Shown in pieces: positions 8,727-18,342 of a DNA stretch of 64,000 bases (position 1 is its first letter; the number at the start of each line of letters is the position of its first letter). The notes under the pieces were generated by a model. The model saw only the letters and a list, made by a program, of their open reading frames with translations. It was not told the origin of the DNA and made no database searches. Location: NCBI GenBank assembly GCA_002482645.1, contig DLGJ01000008.1, forward strand, positions 372,001 through 436,000, given 5' to 3'. A program made the position numbers and the translations under genes. The DNA is from Hyphomicrobiaceae bacterium UBA7697 (GTDB taxonomy: Bacteria; Pseudomonadota; Alphaproteobacteria; Rhizobiales; Methyloligellaceae).

Positions 8727-9013
8727 GATTTAGTTCGAGTCCTGATTAGCAGAGTCGTGCCCTTGCGATGGAAACGCTGAGAAGGGACCCGTTGTTCAAT
8801 CCGTAGACAACAAACTCTGTATGCCTCACAGCACACCCCGGCCCAAACGGGTTGGGCGGAGCGTATCCCGGGATCAATGGTGTGGCCACCAGGTCACGGC
8901 TTTGAAATCAACGATTGGCCGGAACCCAGGACTTATTGCCAAAGTTTGAACTCCAGTTGCATAGTTTTGCAACAACTATTCCAGCGTGACGGATAGCGCA
9001 ATCCGGCGGTTTT

Positions 9014-9024
9014 GGGGGGGGGGG
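9014..9024 (+). repeat. Poly-G tract of 11 at the autotransporter start
   Basis: Eleven consecutive G residues lie seven bases before ATG 9031 and inside the longer alternative frame that starts at GTG 8986. The tract therefore either overlaps the ribosome-binding region or would shift the frame when its length changes. Tracts of this kind at surface-protein genes are typical phase-variation switches. Confidence 0.6.
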
Positions 9025-9030
9025 CTGACG

Positions 9031-11745
9031 ATGAGTGGGCACTTGGACCGCCGGACGCTAGCGCGATCGGCAGGGCTTTTCGCGGGTTATACGCGGCGTC
9101 GCTTGCTGACATCCACCTACCTGGCGACTCTGGTGCTGACCTTGGCGATGACCGTCCCATCCGGGGCTGCTGACATTGATTGGGATGGCAGCGGCTCAGT
9201 CGATTGGTTCGACTTCAACAACTGGGTGCAAGCGACGGTTCCGACGAACGCGGACAATGCACGTATCGACACGGTCACGCCCAACCCGACAGTGGTCGAC
9301 GGGGCCGCGGCCCAGGCCTTGGGCGTTTCCGTTGGTAGAGACAACACCGGCATGCTGACCATCCAGAATGGGGGCACCGTCACAGCTGTCATTGCCAGTG
9401 GACTTGGGCGAAACGCCGGCTCGAACGGCATGATGACAATCAATGGATCGACATCGTCCTTCACCACTGGAGGCACATTCAATGTCGGGTTTTCCGGCAC
9501 TGGCACGCTGACGATCGAGAACGGCGGTTCCCTGAGCAGCACCGGCGGCGTCATAGCCAGCCAAGCGAACTCGAGCGGCACCGTTGTGGTCGACGGGTCC
9601 GGTTCCTCGTGGACGGGCCCTGGCCAGTTCTACGTCGGCAATCGCGGCAACGGCACGCTGACGATCAAGAATGGCGGTCTGGTGAGCAGCCAGTTTGGAT
9701 TTGTCGGGACGACGACAACCGGGACGGGCAATGCGACAGTTTCTGGCTCGGGATCGATGTGGAATGTATCCAGACATCTATTTGTCGGCTCGAGTGGGGT
9801 GGCCACGCTAACCGTGCGCGACGGAGGCACGGTCACTATCGGCGACCAACTCGTAGTTGCCCGACAGCCTACTTCCACCGGTACGCTCAATATCGGCGCG
9901 GCTGCGGGCCAAGCGCCGGCCGCCCCCGGCACCGTGAACGCCTCCGGCCTCCAATTCGGCGACGGCAATGGCAGCCTGGTCTTCAATCACACCGGTACGA
10001 ACTACAGTTTCGCCCCCACCATTTCGGGTGGAGGTTCGGTCAATGTGGAGGCCGGTACTACCGTCCTCACGGCCAACAACACCTATACGGGGCCGACCAA
10101 CGTCAATGGCGGCACATTGCTGGTGAACGGCTCGATCGTGTCCGACGTTTCGGTCGGCAGTGGCGGCACACTCGGCGGCACCGGGCAGGTCGGCGCGCTC
10201 GACGTCTTCAACAAGGGTGTCTACGCCCCAGGCAACTCGATCGGCACCCAAACGGTGAACGGCAATTTCACCCTGCATAAGGGCGCCGTCTACGAGGTCG
10301 AGGTGAATGCGGCGGGACAGGGCGACAAGGCCATCGTCAAGGGCACGGTGAACCTCACCGGCGCGACGCTGCGCGTCCTGGCCGCCAACGGCAACTACAA
10401 GCTCAAGACGCACTATACGATCATCGACAATGACGGCAGCGATGCGGTGAGCGGCAAGTTCTCGAAGATCTCGGAGAACCTCGCCTTCCTGACGCCTGTG
10501 GTTCATTACGCCGCAGGCGACGGCAACGACGTGGTGCTGACGCTTCTAAAGGACCACGAACTTTGCTCGGCGGCCACGACGGACAACCATTGCAGCGTTG
10601 CCAACGCCCTCGACAAACACGCGCTCGATCATCCGCTATACCTGCATGTCCTGCACCAGAGCTTGGCGGGTGCGCAACAGGCCTTCGATGCGCTGTCCGG
10701 CGAAGTGCACGCGACCGTGGCCGGCACGCTCGTGGACGACAGCCGCTATGTCCGCGAGGCGGTACTGGGCCGCATGATGCAAGCGTCCCATCAGGGAGAA
10801 GCCCTGGCTGCGGGCGGCCCGCGCATAGCCACATATAATGCAAGCCCCATGATGCTGGGGGATGCCGAGCCGCTCTATGACGGCAAATCGCTGTTGGAGC
10901 CGGCGGCGGCCGCGCCGCTCGCGTTCTGGACGCGGGCCTTCGGGGCCTGGGGCGACTTCGAGGGCGATCGCCACGCCGCCTCCGCCGACCGTAATCTCGG
11001 CGGCTTCATATCCGGCATGGATGCCAATGTGGGTGGCACGTGGCGCGTCGGCCTTGCGACTGGCGCGTCTTTCTCGAATGTCAGCATCGACGATCGCCAC
11101 AGCGGCGCGGATGTCGACAGCTATCATCTCGGTGGCTATGTGGGCGGCATGGCCGGGCCCGTGGCGCTGCGCGGCGGCGGCATCTGGGCGTGGAACGAAA
11201 TCGAGACGTCCCGCGCCGTCGTCTTTCCCGGCTTCTATGAGCGCCAGAAGGCGAACTACGATGCCGATACGGGTCAGCTCTTCGGCGAAGTCGCGTATCC
11301 GACGCAAATGGGCGGAGTCGCACTGGAGCCCTTCGCGGGTTTGGCTTTTGTCAGCGTCGATACCGATGGCTTCCGCGAGCGTGGCGGGCCGCATGCGTCC
11401 TTGCGCGGCGTCGATATCGACCAGGACGTCGGGTACACGACAATCGGCCTTCGGGCCGCCAAGACGATGATGTGGGGTGCGACGCAAGTCACACCCCATA
11501 TCTCCGCCGCCTGGCTTCATGCCTTCGACGACGTGACGCCGGCAGCCAGCCTGGCATTCGCCAGCTCGGGTATCGGCTTCGATATCACCGGCGCGCCGCT
11601 TGCCGAGGACTCGGCCCTCCTCGACGCAGGTCTCGACTTCGCCGTGACCGACAGGATCACGGCGGGCGTCTCCTATTCCGGCCAGTTCGCCGACAACGTG
11701 ACCGACAATGCCGTCAAAGGCCGGTTCACCTGGCTGTTCAATTAG
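9031..11745 (+). CDS. Autotransporter (type Va) with beta-strand-repeat passenger
   Basis: The 904-residue product has a long N-terminal signal region (hydrophobic core TSTYLATLVLTLAMTV, cleavage near SGAA). A passenger of about 490 residues consists of repeated GTLTIENGG / GTLTIKNGG / ATLTVRDGG strands and the NTYTGPTNVNGGTLLVNGS autotransporter-associated strand repeat, which should fold as a beta-helix. A linker around residues 515-600 precedes the C-terminal barrel (from about PLAFWTRAFGAWGDFEG to RFTWLFN). The protein is secreted and displayed on the cell surface. ATG 9031 is preferred because it is followed by a normal signal sequence; GTG 8986 would add 15 residues encoded across the poly-G tract. 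It has no protease or other catalytic motif, so adhesion is the likely role. Confidence 0.85.
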   Translation: MSGHLDRRTLARSAGLFAGYTRRRLLTSTYLATLVLTLAMTVPSGAADIDWDGSGSVDWFDFNNWVQATVPTNADNARIDTVTPNPTVVDGAAAQALGVSVGRDNTGMLTIQNGGTVTAVIASGLGRNAGSNGMMTINGSTSSFTTGGTFNVGFSGTGTLTIENGGSLSSTGGVIASQANSSGTVVVDGSGSSWTGPGQFYVGNRGNGTLTIKNGGLVSSQFGFVGTTTTGTGNATVSGSGSMWNVSRHLFVGSSGVATLTVRDGGTVTIGDQLVVARQPTSTGTLNIGAAAGQAPAAPGTVNASGLQFGDGNGSLVFNHTGTNYSFAPTISGGGSVNVEAGTTVLTANNTYTGPTNVNGGTLLVNGSIVSDVSVGSGGTLGGTGQVGALDVFNKGVYAPGNSIGTQTVNGNFTLHKGAVYEVEVNAAGQGDKAIVKGTVNLTGATLRVLAANGNYKLKTHYTIIDNDGSDAVSGKFSKISENLAFLTPVVHYAAGDGNDVVLTLLKDHELCSAATTDNHCSVANALDKHALDHPLYLHVLHQSLAGAQQAFDALSGEVHATVAGTLVDDSRYVREAVLGRMMQASHQGEALAAGGPRIATYNASPMMLGDAEPLYDGKSLLEPAAAAPLAFWTRAFGAWGDFEGDRHAASADRNLGGFISGMDANVGGTWRVGLATGASFSNVSIDDRHSGADVDSYHLGGYVGGMAGPVALRGGGIWAWNEIETSRAVVFPGFYERQKANYDADTGQLFGEVAYPTQMGGVALEPFAGLAFVSVDTDGFRERGGPHASLRGVDIDQDVGYTTIGLRAAKTMMWGATQVTPHISAAWLHAFDDVTPAASLAFASSGIGFDITGAPLAEDSALLDAGLDFAVTDRITAGVSYSGQFADNVTDNAVKGRFTWLFN

Positions 11746-11837
11746 CGCGCCGGGTTCCGACCAGGTGCCGCGGTGCTGGTGGAACTTCTGGCGAAACGCC
11801 TGCCTCGTCTCGTGTCCACCCCGACGAAGGTCACCCG

Positions 11838-12210
11838 GGGTTCGCCGAACTCATCTCGACGCCGCCGAGGTGGCACGTTCCATAAGCCATTGGCCTTGAA
11901 TCAAGCATTTTTGCCGGCATTCCACGGTTTAGAGCCGCCTGGATGCCCGCTAGGCCACGATCGAGCCACACGGTCACCCTTACCAACAGCTGGGGCGCGG
12001 GGCGCTCCGAGGAGCAGGCTATTATCCTGCTTTGATGGTGAACGTGAGCGATGTCTCGTCTCGTCAAACGAGCGTGAGCAGGCACGCAACAAACGTGAAC
12101 GCAGAGTCTCCAAACAAGCGTCCGCAGTATGTTCGATAGCCGATATTTCGAATTGCGATCAACGATGTGCGCTAAGTGCCAAGAGCGGAAGCTCGGATCA
12201 GCCATCTGGT
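11838..12210. repeat. Diverged dispersed repeat, copy 2
   Basis: Positions 11838-11877 match 22885-22924 at 38 of 40 bases, and 11877-12210 align in blocks with 1009-1345. The interval between the autotransporter (11745) and the next gene (12339) has no convincing coding sequence; frames found here translate to the Arg/Ser-rich text typical of degenerate repeats. The copies sit next to the island edges and in its middle, suggesting repeat-mediated rearrangement or remnants of one mobile sequence. Confidence 0.5.
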
Positions 12211-12338
12211 GGTCCGGCCGCGTCAGACTCCAGCGAACGCGTATGGCGTATGGCGCTGGAACGGTAATAGGACCTGAAGTTCCCAGAGCCACAGACAAAG
12301 TAGCTTGACTTTCGGCGACCCAGCGGTTCGTTTGAGGC

Positions 12339-12716
12339 ATGTTTCGGGGCGCTCATCAGGCCATATGCATCTTTCTAACTGCCGTGCTCTTGTTCGGCGG
12401 GGCCGCCACGCTTGCGGATTCGGTATCTCACGCCGCGTCCAGAGGCTTGGACTCCGCACATGACCATCTGAACGTCGCCCAATATACGGCCGCCGCCGAG
12501 AGTGATGTCGCGGCGCCCGATACCGGCGAGGAAGATCCCAAGCAGGCCGCCGGTCACTGTCTCGATGCGCATTGCTGCGCGCCGGACTCCCAGTTGACCG
12601 CACAGGCCGTCCTCAAGCATCCGCCGACGGGCGGAAAGCTCGTGCCCCGCGCCAGCTCCGACTACGTATTCACCAGCACTTACAGCCTCCTCAGACCGCC
12701 ACGCGCTATCGCCTGA
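12339..12716 (+). CDS. Small periplasmic Cys/His protein upstream of the metal-efflux genes
   Basis: The 125-residue product has a signal peptide or membrane anchor (ICIFLTAVLLFGGAATLA) and a metal-ligand-like cluster HCLDAHCC near residue 75. It ends with TSTYSLLRPPRAIA. Short secreted proteins with clustered Cys/His and this kind of Pro/Arg end are often found before CzcCBA-type efflux genes and are thought to bind or sense metal. Here the neighbour downstream is a TPR protein and then the CzcBA pair, which supports a metal-related role by context only. The start is weakly supported (GAGG very close to ATG). Confidence 0.5.
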   Translation: MFRGAHQAICIFLTAVLLFGGAATLADSVSHAASRGLDSAHDHLNVAQYTAAAESDVAAPDTGEEDPKQAAGHCLDAHCCAPDSQLTAQAVLKHPPTGGKLVPRASSDYVFTSTYSLLRPPRAIA

Positions 12717-12872
12717 TCCGGCGCCCGCGCTTGTTGCGGTGCGCCCTCTGCCTGAACGGCGGCAGAGCTCGGTGAATCGCGTCGCACGTTTGCGTTCCGA
12801 CATTCGCTCGTCACGGCGAAGCTGGTTCACCGCCTGCTGCTCATCTCAGCCATGCAGTCGAGGTGAACGACC

Positions 12873-13652
12873 ATGCGCAAACGACTTTTGGTGCTTCTAT
12901 TACCGTTGCTATCCACGCCGCTGCCGGCCTACTCGGCGTCTCCACCGTGTGGCGGCAGCGAAATTGACTCCTCCCTGCCTCAATCGAAGCGTGTCGAGCA
13001 GGTTACGCGCGAGGCTTTCGCTTGCCTCAAGGCGGGCAACTACATCCGAGCGGTCGCTTTCTTCAGCGAGGTCATCGGTGCGGACCCCAACCGCGCCCAA
13101 GCGTATCTCAATCGCGGGAACACGTTCGCGCGATTGGGTGAGTTCGATGCGAGCCTCGGCGACTACAGCCGCGTGATCGCTCTCGAACCGAAACAGTTCG
13201 AGGGTTGGTACAACAGGGGCTCGGCTCGCATTGCCGCGCGTCAATATGACGACGCCATCGCCGATCTCACCGAGGCAATCCGGCTGAGGCCCAATGTCGG
13301 CTACGCCTATTGCAATCGCGGCCTCGGCTACCTGCGCAAAGCCGAACGCGATAAGGCGTTGGCGAACTTCGAGAAAGGTCTCTCGCTTTGGGCCGACATG
13401 CCTCTTTGCTACTACGGCCGAGGCGAGGTTCGTCTGGCGGACGGCAAGTACCAAGAAGCAATCGACGATTTCACCCGGGGCATCAATTCCAAGCCGACGG
13501 CCGAGTCGTTGACGCAACGCGCGACCGCTTACGAGAGCATCGGCGAGAAAAAGAAAGCTCTTAAGGACTATCGCAGCGCGCTTTCCCTGCAGCCTCGTCT
13601 GGAGACCGCAAAGGTCGGCATCGCGCGGCTAACCCCGGACATCCAGGATTGA
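12873..13652 (+). CDS. Secreted tetratricopeptide-repeat protein
   Basis: The 259-residue product has a signal peptide (RKRLLVLLLPLLSTPLPAYS) and about six TPR units from residue 45 to 250, recognisable by the repeated AYLNRGNTFARLGEFDAS, WYNRGSARIAARQYDDA and YCNRGLGYLRKAERDKA patterns with an aspartate/proline end every 34 residues. TPR arrays are protein-binding scaffolds, so a periplasmic assembly or interaction role is likely. GAGGTGA lies before ATG 12873. It is 16 bp upstream of the CzcB-like adaptor and probably belongs to the same transcript, although TPR proteins are not a standard part of RND efflux pumps. Confidence 0.75.
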   Translation: MRKRLLVLLLPLLSTPLPAYSASPPCGGSEIDSSLPQSKRVEQVTREAFACLKAGNYIRAVAFFSEVIGADPNRAQAYLNRGNTFARLGEFDASLGDYSRVIALEPKQFEGWYNRGSARIAARQYDDAIADLTEAIRLRPNVGYAYCNRGLGYLRKAERDKALANFEKGLSLWADMPLCYYGRGEVRLADGKYQEAIDDFTRGINSKPTAESLTQRATAYESIGEKKKALKDYRSALSLQPRLETAKVGIARLTPDIQD

Positions 13653-13668
13653 ACTTGTGGAGAACAAC

Positions 13669-15156
13669 ATGATCAGAATCATTACTCTCGTGCGCGCGTC
13701 GGCCTGCATCGCAGCAGGCGCCGTGGGTCTCGCCGCGAGCCACAGCTGCGCCGGCGCGAATAGTCCTTCGACGACCGAAATTGCGGAGACGCAGGACGAC
13801 CATGCCGGTCACGGTCATGGAGATGACGGCCACGGCGACAAGGACAAACACGACCACGACCACGAGAACGGACGTGATCATAAGGACCATGATCGCGGCG
13901 GTACGGACGGACATGACGCCAAGAAGGGACATCGTCACGACGACGGCCATGACCACGACGACGCCGAAAAGGCGGATGGGCACGACGGACACGACCACGG
14001 CTCGGAGGAGTCGCACGGCGATGGGCACGAACATGGGGATGACGGCCATTCGAGCCACGAGGGCCACGACGAGCATGGAGGTCATGACGATCACGGCAGC
14101 GTCGGTCTGAGCCAGGAGCAGATGGACAGGTTCGACGTCCGCATGGTGGCCGTCGCGGGCGGGCCGATCCCCGTCACCATCGAGCGCCCCGCCGAGGTTA
14201 TCTACAACGAGAACGCTTTGGCGCATGTCGTGCCGCGTGTCCCCGGCATCGCCCGCACCGTCGAAGCGAACGAAGGCGATCAGGTCGCGGAAGGCGACGT
14301 GCTCGCCGTTCTGGACAGCCGCGCGCTCGCCGATGCCAAGGCGGCCTATCTGGCGAGCCTGGAACGTCTGGCGCTGGCAAAAGAAAACTTCGATCGGGCT
14401 GAGGCGCTCGTCGGAAAGCGGATCGTTTCAGAGAGGACGCATCTCACGGCCAAGACGGACTTTGCCGAGGCGCGCATCAATTTGCGCAGTGCCCGGCAGA
14501 AACTGCTGGCTCTTGGCGTCGGCGAATCCCGTCTCCAGGAGATTGCCGAGCAGGACGAGGCCGATCTCACGGCCCATGTCATGCGCGCGCCCCTCGGCGG
14601 CACTGTCGTCACCCGCCACCTGTCACGCGGGGAATCGGTGCAGACGGACCGCGAGGCCTTCATCATCGCGGACGTGTCCACCGTGTGGGTCGACATCAGC
14701 ATCTACGTCCACGATTTGGAGCGGGTCGCGCAGGGCCAGATCGTGACCATCACCACCGACGGCGGGCTCGAGGCGGAAGGCAAGATCGCATTCGTCACTC
14801 CGAATGTCTCGGAGGAGACTCGGACGGCGAACGCGCGTGTGGAGCTGGACAACGCGCCAAAGCATTTGCGGCCCGGAATGTTCGTGACGGCCAGGATCGC
14901 GCTGGCGGCGGAATCCGTCGACGTGCGCATTCCGGCCTCCGCCCTGCAAACGCACGAAGGCCAGAACGTCGTCTTCGTCCGAGGCGGCGACGATGGAGCG
15001 CTGAAGCCGCGCCCGGTCACGCTCGGCCGCAGCAACGGCACGCATGTCGAGGTGGTCGGCGGCCTGAAGCCAGGCGAGGCCGTCGTTGCCGAGGGCGCAT
15101 TCCTCGTGAAGTCGCAGTTTGCCAAGTCGGATTTCGACGACGGCCACAACCACTAG
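13669..15156 (+). CDS. CzcB-type RND efflux periplasmic adaptor with His-rich region
   Basis: The 495-residue membrane-fusion protein links the RND pump to an outer-membrane channel. After a signal region, residues 35-145 are extremely rich in His, Asp and Gly (many HGHGDD / HDHDH units), a probable divalent-metal sponge. Residues 160-480 are the canonical HlyD-like adaptor: barrel-sandwich hybrid (VPRVPGIARTVEANEGDQV), alpha-hairpin, the second half of the lipoyl motif (MRAPLGGTVV) and the beta-barrel and membrane-proximal domains (HVEVVGGLKPGEAVV). ATG 13669 has GGAG seven bases upstream and is preferred to GTG 13657. The next gene, 12 bp away, is the pump. Substrate is probably Co/Zn/Cd or Ni by analogy, unproven. 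Confidence 0.85.
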   Translation: MIRIITLVRASACIAAGAVGLAASHSCAGANSPSTTEIAETQDDHAGHGHGDDGHGDKDKHDHDHENGRDHKDHDRGGTDGHDAKKGHRHDDGHDHDDAEKADGHDGHDHGSEESHGDGHEHGDDGHSSHEGHDEHGGHDDHGSVGLSQEQMDRFDVRMVAVAGGPIPVTIERPAEVIYNENALAHVVPRVPGIARTVEANEGDQVAEGDVLAVLDSRALADAKAAYLASLERLALAKENFDRAEALVGKRIVSERTHLTAKTDFAEARINLRSARQKLLALGVGESRLQEIAEQDEADLTAHVMRAPLGGTVVTRHLSRGESVQTDREAFIIADVSTVWVDISIYVHDLERVAQGQIVTITTDGGLEAEGKIAFVTPNVSEETRTANARVELDNAPKHLRPGMFVTARIALAAESVDVRIPASALQTHEGQNVVFVRGGDDGALKPRPVTLGRSNGTHVEVVGGLKPGEAVVAEGAFLVKSQFAKSDFDDGHNH

Positions 15157-15168
15157 CCGGACTCATCG

Positions 15169-18100
15169 ATGCGCGCGTTTCTCGAAGCTATCCTCCGCCA
15201 GCGGCTGCTGGTCTGCATTGTGGCTGTCGGTGTTCTGGTCGCGGGATTCCAGAGTTACCGGACGCTCCCAGTCGACGCGTTTCCCGATGTGTCGCCCACA
15301 CTCGTGCAGGTGTTCACCGAAACGGAGGGGTTGGCCCCCGAAGAGGTCGAACGCTACGTCACCTACCCGATAGAAGTGGCCATGAACGGTCTTCCCGGTC
15401 TGAAGACCATTCGCTCCATCTCCAATTTCGGCCTGTCCGTGGTCAACGTGTATTTCGAGGACTCGACGGACATCTACTTCGCACGTCAGCTCGTCGGGGA
15501 GCGGCTTCAGACCGCGCGCGAGGAAATCCCAGATGGCTTCGGCGAACCCGAGATGGGCCCGATCACAACCGGCCTCGGACAGATCTTGTTCTACTACGTC
15601 GAGGACACGCAAGGGGCGCACACGCCCGAAGAAATGCGCGAGATCCAGGATTGGATCGTCAAGTTCAATCTGCAGACCGTTCCAGGCGTTACCGAGGTCC
15701 TTTCGCTCGGCGGCGAGGTGAAACAGTTCCAAGTCCAGGTCGATCCACAGGCGCTGCTGCGCTATCGGCTGGGCATTGGCGACGTGGTGGACGCGGTCAA
15801 GGCCAACAACGGCAATGCCGGCGCCCAATATATCGTCAAGAACTCAGAGCAGTACCTCGTACGGTCGATCGGCCTCGCGACCGGTATCGCCGACATAGAG
15901 GACACGATCCTGAAAGTCGCCGACGGCGTGCCGGTTACAGTGCGCGATATCGGCGAGGTGAAAATCGGCGGCGAAGTCCGACAGGGACTGGCCACAAGAG
16001 ACGGCGAGGGAGAGATCGTCGCCGGGCTCGTGCTCAAGCTTATCGGCACCAACACGTCCAAGGTCATCGCCGACGTGAAGGAACGTCTCGACAAGATCAA
16101 CGCCGCGCTCCCCGAAGGCGTGCGGGCGGTGCCCTACTACGATCAATCCAAGCTCGTCCTGCGCAGCGTGGAGACGGTCAACGGCGCGCTCGCCCAGGGG
16201 ATCATTCTGGTCGTACTGGTGCTGCTTGCCTTCATGGGCGGGCTGAGGCCGAGCCTCGTGGTGGCCTTCGCCATCCCATTCTCGATCTGCGTCGCTTTCA
16301 TCGTCATGGGGGCGACGGGGCTTTCGGCGAACCTCATGTCTTTGGGCGGCATCGCCATCGCCATCGGCATCATGGTCGATGGTGCCATCGTCATCGTCGA
16401 AAATGTCGACCGCTATCTCAAGGAACAGCACACGGCGTTGTCCAAGCGGGAGATCGTGGCGCGCGCTTGTGCCGAGGTCGTGAGACCCATCGCTTTTGCC
16501 ATCGCGATCATCATAGTCGTGTTCCTGCCACTGTTCACGCTGCAAGGCTATGAGGGCAAAACGTTCCGTCCCCTTGCTTTCACCGTTTCGCTAGCCATGC
16601 TGGGCTCGCTGCTGTTCGCCGTCTTTGTTGCCCCGGTCTTGTCGGAGATGCTGATGAAGCGTCCGAGCGAAAAGGAGCGTGACAAAGTCACCTTTGCGGA
16701 CCGGCTCTCGAACGGTCTGATTGGCGCCTACCGGCCTCTGATCGAGTTGTTCGTGCGCATGAGGAGTCTTGCCATCGCACTCGCGGTCTCGATTCTCGCC
16801 GTAGGACTAGCGATTTTCCCTCGGCTTGGCTCTGAGTTTGTCCCCAGGCTGAACGAAGGCGACCTGCTGGTGCGCGTGACGATGGCTCCCTCCATCGCCC
16901 TAGAAGAGGCCCGCGACACGGTCACACGCTTCGAGCGGCAATTGTTGGAGACATTTCCGGAAGTCGATCGTGTCGTGTCCCGTGTCGGCCGCGGCGAGGT
17001 CGGCGCTCATGCGGACCCGGTCAACAATGCAGAGGCCTTCGTCGGCCTAAAGCCGCAATCAGAGTGGCCGGGCGAGCGTAGACCGGAGGAACTGTTCGCG
17101 GCCATGAGCGAGACGTTCGAGAGCTTCCCTGGCGCAAAGTTCAATTTTACCCAGCCTATCGCCGCCGCCGTGGACGAACTGCTCACAGGCACGAAGGCAG
17201 AGCTTGCGATCAAGCTCTTCGGCGATAACCAGGACGTGCTGCTGGAGAAGGCCGGTGAGATCGAACAGGTTCTACGGGAAGTTCCCGGCGCCGCGGACGT
17301 TCCGAAGGATCAAGTGACCGGCACGCCGCAACTTCAGATCCGGGTCAACCGCGGGAAAATCTCCCGCTACGGCCTCACAATAGACGAGGTGCAGTCGGCC
17401 GTGCGCACAGCGATCGGCGGCGAGACGGCCGGCCAAGTCTTCGAGGGCGTGAGGCGTTTCGACATTCTTGTGCGCTACGACGAAGATGCACGCACTACGC
17501 CCGAAACCATCCGCGAGCTTGTGATCCGTACGCCTGCCGGTCTGCTGATTCCCTTACGTCAGGTGGCCGAGGTGGCGGAGATCGTGGGGCCCCGGCAGAT
17601 CACGCGCGAGAATACCCAGCGCTTCATCACCATCCAAGCCAATGTGCGCGGGCGCGATATCGGCTCCTTCGTTGCGGAGAGTCAGGAACGGATCGCCGAC
17701 GCCGTCGATCTGCCGTCAGGCTATCTCGTCGAGTGGGGTGGCCAGTTTGAACTCCAGCAGGAGGCCAATCGAAGGCTTGCAATCGTGGTGCCCATCACGC
17801 TGGGGCTCGTGTTCCTGCTCTTGTTTATGAACTTTGGCTCGCTGCGCGCGTCGTTGCTGATCATGCTCAACATTCCTCTCGCGCTGGTCGGCGGCGTGGC
17901 TGCCCTGTGGCTCGCGGACCTCAATCTTTCGGTACCGGCCTCAGTTGGCTTTATTGCCCTGTTCGGCATTGCCCTCGAGAACGGCATGGTGCTCGTCACC
18001 TATCTCAACTGGCTCGTGGAGGAAGGGAAGCCGGTGGACGAGGCGAGCGTTCAGGGCGCGTGCATGCGCTTCCGCCCGGTGCTGATGACCGCGCTGACGA

Positions 18101-18303
18101 CGGCGCTTGGACATATTCCGCTGCTCTACGCCACCGGCGCCGGCAGCGAAGTACAAGCCCCCCTGGCCACGGTCGTGGTCGGCGGCCTTGTCAGTTCGAC
18201 CGTCCTCACACTTCTGGTCATACCCGCCGTCTACAAGTGGTTTGTGCCCGCGCCTTTGGCAGCGGCCATGGCACCGCAAAAGGCGGACGCGCCGGCCGAA
18301 TAA
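15169..18303 (+). CDS. CzcA-type heavy-metal efflux RND pump
   Basis: The 1,044-residue product has the full length and layout of HME-RND pumps: an N-terminal helix (LLVCIVAVGVLVAGF), a large periplasmic loop, six helices, a second periplasmic loop and six more helices. The fourth helix carries IAIAIGIMVDGAIVIVENVDR, with the acidic residue used for proton-coupled metal export in CzcA. The FPDVSPTLVQVFTETEGL segment near the start is typical of the family. The protein exports divalent cations from the periplasm or cytoplasm together with the adaptor upstream. No outer-membrane partner (CzcC/TolC-like) and no regulator lies nearby, so the channel must be supplied elsewhere. Confidence 0.9.
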   Translation: MRAFLEAILRQRLLVCIVAVGVLVAGFQSYRTLPVDAFPDVSPTLVQVFTETEGLAPEEVERYVTYPIEVAMNGLPGLKTIRSISNFGLSVVNVYFEDSTDIYFARQLVGERLQTAREEIPDGFGEPEMGPITTGLGQILFYYVEDTQGAHTPEEMREIQDWIVKFNLQTVPGVTEVLSLGGEVKQFQVQVDPQALLRYRLGIGDVVDAVKANNGNAGAQYIVKNSEQYLVRSIGLATGIADIEDTILKVADGVPVTVRDIGEVKIGGEVRQGLATRDGEGEIVAGLVLKLIGTNTSKVIADVKERLDKINAALPEGVRAVPYYDQSKLVLRSVETVNGALAQGIILVVLVLLAFMGGLRPSLVVAFAIPFSICVAFIVMGATGLSANLMSLGGIAIAIGIMVDGAIVIVENVDRYLKEQHTALSKREIVARACAEVVRPIAFAIAIIIVVFLPLFTLQGYEGKTFRPLAFTVSLAMLGSLLFAVFVAPVLSEMLMKRPSEKERDKVTFADRLSNGLIGAYRPLIELFVRMRSLAIALAVSILAVGLAIFPRLGSEFVPRLNEGDLLVRVTMAPSIALEEARDTVTRFERQLLETFPEVDRVVSRVGRGEVGAHADPVNNAEAFVGLKPQSEWPGERRPEELFAAMSETFESFPGAKFNFTQPIAAAVDELLTGTKAELAIKLFGDNQDVLLEKAGEIEQVLREVPGAADVPKDQVTGTPQLQIRVNRGKISRYGLTIDEVQSAVRTAIGGETAGQVFEGVRRFDILVRYDEDARTTPETIRELVIRTPAGLLIPLRQVAEVAEIVGPRQITRENTQRFITIQANVRGRDIGSFVAESQERIADAVDLPSGYLVEWGGQFELQQEANRRLAIVVPITLGLVFLLLFMNFGSLRASLLIMLNIPLALVGGVAALWLADLNLSVPASVGFIALFGIALENGMVLVTYLNWLVEEGKPVDEASVQGACMRFRPVLMTALTTALGHIPLLYATGAGSEVQAPLATVVVGGLVSSTVLTLLVIPAVYKWFVPAPLAAAMAPQKADAPAE

Positions 18304-18342
18304 AATGAGGTCCCCACAAACCAGTTCTCGTCTACGTCGCGC

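Noticed and set aside
12339..18303. A complete CzcCBA efflux system
   Set aside because: No CzcC/TolC-like outer-membrane protein is encoded; the TPR protein and the Cys/His protein do not resemble one.
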